From the NCBI RefSeq assembly GCF_902686445.1, contig NC_062213.1:37894741-37958740 (forward strand): 64,000 nucleotides of DNA. Direction: 5' to 3'. Below, in pieces: positions 57,257 through 64,000 of this stretch. Every line of letters starts with the position of its first letter. The stretch's first letter is position 1. The notes beneath the pieces were generated by a model. The model had not been told where the DNA came from and ran no database searches. It saw only the letters and a program-made list of their open reading frames with translations. Source of the stretch: Sciurus carolinensis. Taxonomy: Eukaryota > Chordata > Mammalia > Rodentia > Sciuridae. Both the position numbers and the translations under genes were made by a program.

Positions 57257-58149
57257 TGAGTTAAATACCATATGTGTAACTTTATAATCCAATATTTATA
57301 AATGTCTTATGAATGAAGGCAATGAATACATTTTCAACCAACTGTATTTTAAATAAAAACTTTACAAGTTTTTGCCAAGAAAAATCAACTTTGACTTTTC
57401 AAGAATGAAATTATACTTAAATAATTTTGTTTTAGTTCATCAAAAACAAAAATGAACTTCCAAAAGCAGAGGGAAACAGCCAATTATTAAACATGCAATT
57501 TCTATTAAACTTTAAAATGCAACCAACTTCATTAATACATATGAAACCCTCAGTTCCATAAAATACATGCTATTGTTTTTAATTAGGAAAAAATCCAACC
57601 ACAGTATCCTTTTCAAATTTATAATGTCGGGATGGGTCCTTTATAACCTTCGTGCACCAATGTTCTCTTCAACTTACAAGGCCTGTCATTGACTTTAAAG
57701 CCAATTTATAGAAAAATGAAAACCTGTCCAAAACCTCATTAAAAAGAAACCAAAACCTTTTAAATTGATTGGATGTTCTGCCTTAAAATTCAGAGCAAGT
57801 GGAATCCTCTGTGGATCTTTGTTTCATTTGTAATTTAAAATGCTGCAACTTTATCTGGAAAGGCGGAGTGCTTAGCTGATGCCTTTGCAGATTGATCAGA
57901 AGCCTGCTTTGGTTTGGGTGGTGCAGAAGGAAGCCCCGCCCACTCCCAGAAGAGTAACCTTGAAGCTGAGACAGATGCCAGTGTCAACCTCATGGGGATG
58001 TGACTGGTGTGGCACAAGACCCTGTGCTCAGAAGCACCCTGTGTTCTGTTTACTGCTCTGTTTAATCATTTTTGAATAAGGGCCCTGATTTTCATTTTGC
58101 ACCGGGTTCTGCAAAGTATATAACCAGTCCTGTCTGATAAACACAGGGC
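56442..58149. other. Unique AT-rich sequence with a (CT)n run
   Basis: (CT)n at 57,200-57,256. No interspersed repeat or exon recognised. Frames at 57,835-58,079 lack domains. Confidence 0.4.
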
Positions 58150-58510
58150 CTTGCAGAATATTTGCTGAGGGGATGGCATGAAGGAGCCAGCCATGCAAAG
58201 AACCTGCAGGTGGATGTCCCAGGGACTGGGGTGGGTAAGCAGGGATGCCACTCTGCTGAATGCCTGTCCCAGAGTTATGCAGGGTGCAACCTGCATGTCA
58301 GTTCATGGCAGGCTGTGTACAAGGACACAGAAAAGTCCTTGCAGGTAGATCATCATAAAAGGGAGGACCGTGGTGACGGCATGGGATGGCCAGATCACTG
58401 GGGACTCAGACTGTTGATGATGAGCTTAGATTTTATTCTGAGATGAGATGGAAAGCAGATGAGTTTTAAGCAGATGAATAACATGAACTGATTTATCAAG
58501 AGTAGCATTA
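58150..58510 (-). repeat. L2 LINE fragment, antisense
   Basis: AAGGAGCCAGCCATGCAAAG, GTCCTTGCAGGTAGATCATC, GAGCTTAGATTTTATTCTGA, TGAGTTTTAAGCAGATGAAT and AACATGAACTGATTTATC follow the antisense L2 3' region. Confidence 0.65.
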
Positions 58511-58554
58511 ATCATGAATAACCTGATTTGATCTGTCATGATAAGATAACACTA

Positions 58555-58635
58555 GGGACTGGGGGTGTAGCTCGGTGGTGGAATGCTGTCTAGCATCGCC
58601 AGGCTCTGCATTGGATCCCCAACACTGAAAAAAAG
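58555..58635 (+). repeat. ID-like SINE
   Basis: GGGGGTGTAGCTCGGTGGTG, GGAATGCTGTCTAGCATCGC and a GGATCCCCAACACTG end. Confidence 0.9.
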
Positions 58636-59919
58636 GGGGTCACATGCTTCAGTGTGGAAAATAGAGGGGGTCAGAATAAAAGCAGGGAGATGGGTTATTA
58701 GTCCAAGGAGTTTAGCAGCAATGTCATCAATGTCATGATAACTTAGACACGAATGGTAGCAGCAGAAAGTGAGTTGTATATATTTTGGAACATTCAGTAA
58801 TATTTACTAGTAGCATTATTCCTGGTTTCTGCTGGCAGCTATCATCTTAGTTCTACATCATAAGTAATCGCTAAACTCAAAGTCATACATCATGTCCTGT
58901 GTGACTCACTTGTTATGAGAGTACACAGTTGCATAAGTCTGGGCTTATTCAATTTAGTTTACAAAGTCATGCTCACAAATGAAACCAGCAACCTGAAATT
59001 TGTGGGTATGTTTATTTTTGGTTATGAAGAGTCTCTCTCATATCAATAGGAAATGAAACCATAAAAAAATAAAGCTATCAAAAGTTCTCAAGACAAGAAC
59101 TGCTGTATCATAATGACTGTGTTCCCATAGTGATCTCACAAGATATGCAAAAAACTGGGGCCACTTTGCAGTCAGCACACGGCTATGGGTGGAGAATAAG
59201 CCTGTTGGTGGATAGTGAGAGTTTCCCTGTAGCTGCAAAGTCTTTCCAACAGGCAAAAATAGTCATCAGTAGCAAAGTGGCTGTAGACTTCAGCTACCTT
59301 GAAAACTCCTTGATGCTCATTTGTCAGAGATTTAGAAATAGAGGGAAAAAAAACCAAACTAAGCACTTTGGAGATTAACCACCTTATATAGTGCCAAGTG
59401 GGACATCAACCTCCAGACTAAACAGGCAGCATTGACAATGAGGTCACGTTGGTGGGAATCGTCCTTGACCTCTGGGTCATTTCAGTAATATCAATTTTCT
59501 GCATTTGAAAATATGCAAAGGTAGGATCGGTAGTGCCATGGACCTGAATGTGAGTCATGCTGTGTAGCCATGACCTTCCTCTTCCCAACTATTTGCATTG
59601 CTAGGAAGCTGGGCTACTGGGCAAGACACACCACAGGGAAAAGGACGACCTGTCTCTGGAATGCTTGGAAGGAGAGAGAAGCCCATAAACCAACCTGCTG
59701 TGTCACAATTAGACTCAGGGCGGGTCCACTCAATCAAACAGGAGGAAGATGGAATGATGATAATTTTGGAAACGAGTCGTAAGGCTGGATAGAGAGTCAC
59801 TGATCAGAAAACACATTTTATAACCCTGCTTGGTGAAGGAATAAATACTAGGGACTTCTGCATAGGCACAGTGCTCCAAGGAGAGTGACAGGGCCACCTT
59901 AGCAGCTTCTCAGGGGAAG
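58636..59919. other. Unique sequence, nothing recognised
   Basis: About 1.3 kb. Frames at 59,038-59,378 and 59,555-59,800 on both strands lack domains. Confidence 0.4.
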
Positions 59920-60050
59920 ACCACAATCAGAAGACAGGCTAGTCCTGGCTCTGCCACCTACTAGCCAGGGAGCCTTGGCCATCTCTCTCACGCTGGCTGG
60001 GTCTCAGTTTGCCTCATTTGTCATCAAAGACCACTTCTAAGTGCTTTTCC
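59920..60050 (+). repeat. MIR SINE
   Basis: CCTGGCTCTGCCACCTACTA, GCCAGGGAGCCTTGGCC and GGTCTCAGTTTGCCTCATTT match the sense MIR core. Confidence 0.75.
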
Positions 60051-60279
60051 TGTCACCTCTGCTGCACTGACCACTGAGTCCTCTTGCCAGCGTCCCCTCG
60101 CTGGTGTCCACTCCATTGGCTCTTTCTCGTCTCCTTCAGAAGCCTCCCTTCCACTGCTCTCTCTGAAGGGTTGGCTCTCTCAGCACTTCTTCCTCTTCAC
60201 GCCTCACACTCGGGCAATCCTGTCGCCATCCAGTTTCTGATTACCATGTTTTCTAAATCTCTATCTCTCACCTCAGCCT

Positions 60280-60560
60280 TTGCCAGGGCCCATGGACAGG
60301 TGGTGCCAACTACCACAGGACTGGGCATCTCTACCTGGATGCTCTTTCATCAACTCAGATCCACCAATTGTAAGATAAACTCATATTCTTCTCTCCCTCC
60401 TCCTCCAGCATCCTGGCCAACAGTTACCATCATCACCATCCATTTGCCTAGAAACCTAGGACTTGCCACTTTTCCCTCCTCTCCCTCACCACAAAGTCAA
60501 ATCATTCATCAGAACAGAATTTATTTCTCAAGTGCATCCGCTCCTCCAATCCACACCTAG
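60280..60560 (+). repeat. Possible L2-like ancient repeat
   Basis: CTCTACCTGGATGCTCTTTC, ACCATCATCACCATCCATTT, GCCTAGAAACCTAGGACTTG and CCTCTCCCTCACCAC echo a dispersed pyrimidine-rich repeat that I associate with the 5' continuation of the element at 33.7 kb. Family uncertain. Confidence 0.35.
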
Positions 60561-60644
60561 TACTTTAATTCTGCCTCTCGCTTTTTTGTCTGCCTATTAT
60601 GGTAGAAGGCAGAGGCTGTTAGTTCTCTGCCAGTATGGATTCCC

Positions 60645-60687
60645 TTTATTTAATTTAATTTAATTTTATCTTATTTTATTTTATCAT
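60645..60687 (+). repeat. (TTTAA/ATTTT)n low-complexity tract
   Basis: TTTAATTTAATTTAATTTTA passing into ATTTT units. Confidence 0.9.
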
Positions 60688-60834
60688 AGAATCCCATGTT
60701 TTAACCAGGTGCCAGGCCTCTACAAGATAGAGACTATGTGTCTCAAGGTTAATTATAGATAGGTAGATCACATGACCACATGGCCACCTAACCAGGTTCC
60801 CACCCTGGAAAGCTTGTGAACTACGGGTCAATTG

Positions 60835-60935
60835 CTGGACACTACCCCTAGAGTTTCTGATTTGGCAGGGCCGAGTGGGGCCTGGAAACTGCATGTCTAA
60901 TAAACTGCCAGGTGCTGCTGCTGGTCCAGGACTAT
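60835..60935 (+). mobile_element. MER5A hAT DNA element fragment
   Basis: AGAGTTTCTGATTTGGCAGG, GGGGCCTGGAAACTGCATGT, CTAATAAACTGCCAGGTGCT and GCTGCTGGTCC follow the MER5A 3' half. Confidence 0.85.
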
Positions 60936-61949
60936 ACTTCAAGGGTCATTTACAGGATAATAGGGCAATAGGACAAGGGGGCCTGAGTCCTTGAGTGGCC
61001 TCAAGGAGCCATGCTCCCTCTGGGGCTCACAATCACTCACTTGAAACTCTTGTTTGGGTCTTATTTTGAGTCTCTGCTTCAGAAGCTTAGCCTATACCAA
61101 ATAATGCGCCCTCTGGTTCATCCTTCATGATCCAACTTGCATTATCTTTGTAAACTACTATTGATTGAAGTGTCATTCCCTTCTTTAAATCCGTGGAGTC
61201 TTTCCTATCACCTAGCGCAGCTCAACTCCACCAGGAGGCAAGCTGGGGTTGTGCGTGATTCTCTTCTGTTCCTCGGGTCACACGGAGGGATTTTCAAAGT
61301 CTGAGGGATCCCACAGGAGAAAATACACACTGAATTGTCAGTTTAACAACAATAACAATAATAACTAGTATCTGTTGGGTTATGTGGCAGGAATATCATG
61401 CCCTCAATGCCCTGTGAGGATATACTACTGTTTCTAGTTTGCCAATGAAAAGATAGAGACAAAGTAGTAAGCAAACTACCTGGAGGAGACAGGACACTAC
61501 CTGTGCTACTCATAACCCCCCACCCCAAGGGAGGACTCAGTCCACCTTTGAGGACTTAGTTAATAGCACTACCTCTTTCAGGGTGTACCCCAGTTGCAAG
61601 AGGCCACATCACCCAAGGTCACACCCTGCCTGGGGTAGCCTGCATCAGTGACTGAGTTAGGTGGGGGTTTAAAGGCCACTTCAGTCCAAGACAGGTCAGC
61701 CCTAACAGGTCACACTCTAGAACTTTCTGCCAAGTTGGCCAGGACTTTGTTGGACCCACTTCTTCTTTGGCCCCACCCTGCTTCCTCTTGTAGGTGTTGA
61801 TTCCTAATGAACATCTTCCACTCCAAAGTCTGTCCCCGTGTCTGCTTCCAGAGAACCGAATCTGAAACTCACTCAGAAAGTGGCAAGACTGGGCTTCTGA
61901 GGCGTTTGTGATGGGAGCTATCTGCTCACGTCACGAGGTCCGTAGCAGG
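60936..61949. other. Unique sequence with a possible minus-strand CTCF motif
   Basis: GCGCCCTCTGGT at 61,106-61,117 is the complement of ACCAGAGGGCGC, a partial CTCF core. No repeat family was confidently recognised. Confidence 0.35.
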
Positions 61950-62180
61950 TTGTGAAATCCTGTCACAGGATAGATTCAAGTCTTTGGCCTGGCATTCAAG
62001 GCCCTGTGTCATGTGATTCCAGTCTGCTCACCTTTTTCTCTGCACTCTCCTTGACGAGCCCTGTTCTAAAGCCATGCCAAGCATTTGTTCAAGTGGCATT
62101 TTGACTAGAATGCCCAGTCCTCCCCGTGAGGTCCTTCCAAGTACAGCTGAAGCTTCATCTCCTTGGTGATGCTTCCAAGA
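61950..62180 (+). repeat. L2 LINE fragment
   Basis: GCATTCAAGGCCCTGTGTCA, GTCTGCTCACC, GACTAGAATGCCCAGTCCTC, CAGCTGAAGCTTCATCTCCT and CTTCCAAGAGGCCCC follow the sense order of the L2 3' region. Confidence 0.6.
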
Positions 62181-62204
62181 GGCCCCTAGACAAGAAGGAG
62201 CTGC

Positions 62205-62362
62205 GTCGAAGAGTGAATGGAGCCCTGGAGTCTGTCAGGCCTGATTTCAAATTCCGGATCCATGACATAGCTGTGTGACATGCAGAGGAATTGTATAACC
62301 ACCTCTCACCTTTATTATGGGGACACCAACAACTACCTCAGTGATTGTGAATCAAGTAAAAT
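62205..62362 (+). repeat. MIR SINE
   Basis: GGAGTCTGTCAGGCCTGATT, TCAAATTCCGGATCC, ATAGCTGTGTGACATGC and CCACCTCTCACC follow the sense MIR order. Confidence 0.75.
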
Positions 62363-62379
62363 CTGCGGGTCTCCTTGCC

Positions 62380-62800
62380 CAGTCCTTCTCAAACTTCACT
62401 GTGCCTAGAGACTTCCTGAACAACTTGTTAAAATGCAGATTCCAACCCCATGCCATGATACAGGCCTGTAATTCCAGTGGCTGGGGAGGTTGAGGCTAGA
62501 GGATAACAAGTTCAAAGCCAGCCTCAGCAACTTAGCGAGGCACTAAGCAACTTGACGAGACCTTGTTTCAAAAATAAAAAGGGCCAGGGATTTGGTTCAG
62601 TGGTTTAACATCCCTAGGTTCAATCACTAATACCAAAGTAAAAAGAAAAAAAGAAAAAGAAAAAGAAAGAAAAAAAGAAAAAAAATGCAGATTCTACATC
62701 AGCAAGTCTGAGATGGGGTGGGACCTGAGACTCTGCATTTCTAACAAGTTCCTAGGTAAAGCAGTTGCCTATAATCCACAGACCACACAGTAAGGCCTTA
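62380..62800 (+). mobile_element. MER5A element interrupted by a MEN SINE
   Basis: Left part (62,380-62,442): CCTTCTCAAACTTCACTGTG and AACAACTTGTTAAAATGCAG. Right part (62,682-62,800): GCAGATTCTACATCAGCAAG, GGGGTGGGACCTGAGACTCT and TGCATTTCTAACAAGTTCCT. Together they form a nearly complete MER5A. Confidence 0.85.
62430..62694 (+). repeat. MEN-type SINE nested in MER5A, with target-site duplication
   Basis: AAAATGCAGATTC at 62,430-62,442 recurs at 62,682-62,694. The insert reads ACAGGCCTGTAATTCCAGTG, GCCTCAGCAACTTAGCGAGG, GGGATTTGGTTCAGTGGTTT and TTCAATCACTAATACC with a long (A)nG tail. Confidence 0.95.
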
Positions 62801-63732
62801 GCCCCGAACCTGGCTCATGGTGGGTACTCAAAGACATTTGCTTGTCCTTACCCCTCTTGGTACACTTCATATCTCACATAATGCTCACTTACGTCATAGT
62901 TGCTATGTCTGTGTTTCCCACTACACTGTATTGAGGACAGAAACCATACCATCCTTCTCTCAGTATCATAGTGCCCACCAGAGGGCTAGGGATATATATA
63001 TATATATAGGGGATCCACAAATATTTGATGACCTGAGCCTATAAAATGGAAAAAAAAATATTAACTCTGCCTGCCTTGACAAATTATTGGAATAAGCCAA
63101 TGTGATCATTCGGAAGAGAGAGTGTAAAAACGCAGGCCATGTGATACAAAAACAAAGTATTATTATCCATCAGCTTTCCACTCGGTAGCAGTTTGGATTT
63201 GTGCAACTGAAGCATGCTTACTTGTAGGCAGTGGCTTAGACTTTGGTGATAAAAAATCAGATTCATCAATAGTTTAAAAATAAACCAAATCCTTTCCAGG
63301 ATAACAGTGATGAAACTCTTTGCCTGTGATAAGAAAGTGATTACAGGGATTTCAATGAAAAAGATGTATCTTCCCATCAATAGTCAATCAATCAATCAAT
63401 CAATCAATCATAAAGCAGGCACTGAGTACTCTCTCCAGGTGGCACTGGACTTGCAAAAGACATTTGCTCATTTACCTCTTCCAAATGAGCGTGGGATATT
63501 AGCTTCATCTCCTGTCAGTTCGGAGGGTATAATTTTCAGAGATATCCCAGAGATGAGGAGAAGGAAAGAGAGATATCACAAAATGTATAATACAGTAAGT
63601 CAATGGGTGTTCCTCTCACCCAGCTTGACACCAGGCATGTTCTATGAATTCATTTGGAAACTAAAAATCTCAGACATGGTAGGAGACAGGTGGCCAGCTC
63701 AGCTGGAATATAAAGAGATCGTTGTTGCTGCT
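62801..63732. other. Mostly unique sequence with simple repeats
   Basis: (TA)n at about 62,993-63,007 and (ATCA)n at 63,383-63,411. No other repeat or exon recognised. A 168-codon frame at 63,307-63,813 runs into the B1-like SINE and is not a gene. Confidence 0.45.
62975..62986 (+). promoter_or_regulatory. Putative CTCF-like motif
   Basis: CCACCAGAGGGC matches the first 12 positions of the CTCF core; the next two do not. Motif only. Confidence 0.3.
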
Positions 63733-63843
63733 GTTAAGATAGGATCTTGTTATGATGCCCACAATGACTTGAACCCCTGGGCTCAAGTGATCCTCCTGCT
63801 TCAGCTTCCTTAGTAGGGAACTACGAGCATATACCACGCACGG
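63733..63843 (-). repeat. B1/Alu-like monomer, antisense
   Basis: GATAGGATCTTGTTATGATG, CTTGAACCCCTGGGCTCAAG, TGATCCTCCTGCTTCAGCTT and CCTTAGTAGGGAACTACGAG are the complement of a 7SL-derived monomer. Confidence 0.85.
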
Positions 63844-63852
63844 CACCCACCA

Positions 63853-63975
63853 CTATAAAGAGGTGTGTGTGTATGTGTGTGTGTGTGTGTGTGTGTGGTG
63901 CTGGAGATTGAACCCAGGGCCTTGTGCATGCAAGACTCTACCAACTGAGCTATATTCCTAGCCCCCTATAAAGAG
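63853..63975 (-). repeat. ID-like SINE, antisense, with a GT-repeat tail
   Basis: CTATAAAGAG at 63,853-63,862 recurs at 63,966-63,975. The body reads GGTGCTGGAGATTGAACCCA, GGGCCTTGTGCATGCAAGAC and ACCAACTGAGCTATATTCC. The tail position, normally T (A on the SINE strand), is a (GT)n run at 63,863-63,897. Confidence 0.93.
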
Positions 63976-64000
63976 ATTTTTAATGAAAAGACAAATATAG

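Noticed and set aside
63307..63813. 168-codon plus-strand frame
   Set aside because: Passes through a (ATCA)n repeat and ends inside an antisense B1-like SINE.
1..64000. Search for CRISPR arrays, operons or prokaryotic defence systems
   Set aside because: The repeat content is unambiguously mammalian, and no regularly spaced short repeats with unique spacers occur.

Overview
This window looks like ordinary mammalian nuclear DNA, almost certainly from a squirrel-family (sciurid) rodent. The main reason is about ten copies of a dimeric SINE with a B1-like (7SL-derived) left half and an ID-like (tRNA-derived) right half. This matches the MEN-type element described from squirrels. About a dozen free ID-like monomers are also present. 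The background repeats are the usual placental set: MIR, L2, L3/CR1, MaLR and ERVL LTRs, MER5A, a MER58-like element, a Tigger element and ancient L1. I see no bacterial-style gene organisation, no CRISPR array and no operon. I found no exon of a host protein gene that I would defend, so the window is probably intergenic or deep intronic. Small exons cannot be excluded by eye.

Layout. Positions 1-255: 3' end of a broken processed copy of ribosomal protein S6. 0.26-12.3 kb: mostly unique sequence with a CTCF-like site near 1.15 kb, scattered SINEs, two MaLR LTRs and a MIR. 12.35-14.15 kb: one ancient antisense L1 split by a younger SINE. 14-32 kb: unique sequence, a MER58-like element, a dense SINE/L2/MIR/LTR patch at 20-30 kb, and old L1 3' ends. 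32-45 kb: a palindromic MITE-like element, L2, ancient L1, a duplication flanking an ID fragment, a Tigger element, an inverted (twin-priming-type) L1 and an L3/CR1 fragment. 47.7-54.8 kb: a full-length young L1 on the minus strand. 54.8-64 kb: MIR, L2, MER5A, SINEs and unique sequence.

The dominant feature is the L1 at 47,722-54,814 (minus). It has a perfect 15-bp target-site duplication, an A tail of about 38 bases directly after AATAAA, a 3'UTR with a G-rich tract, a complete ORF2 (1,280 codons, or 1,274 from the conventional start) with all endonuclease and reverse-transcriptase catalytic residues, and an ORF1 broken by one missing base in an A run. Its 1.9-kb 5'UTR contains about 2.3 tandem copies of a ~560-bp unit, reminiscent of rodent L1 monomers. 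A copy this intact implies recent L1 activity in this lineage. ORF1p would normally coat the RNA, and ORF2p would nick the target and reverse transcribe; the same machinery would have moved the ID and MEN SINEs and the RPS6 copy.

I did not find a new gene system. The items most worth a second look are the near-intact L1 and its repeated promoter, the 3'UTR G-rich/telomere-like tract, the inverted L1 at 41 kb, and the large direct duplication around a 49-bp ID fragment at 38 kb.
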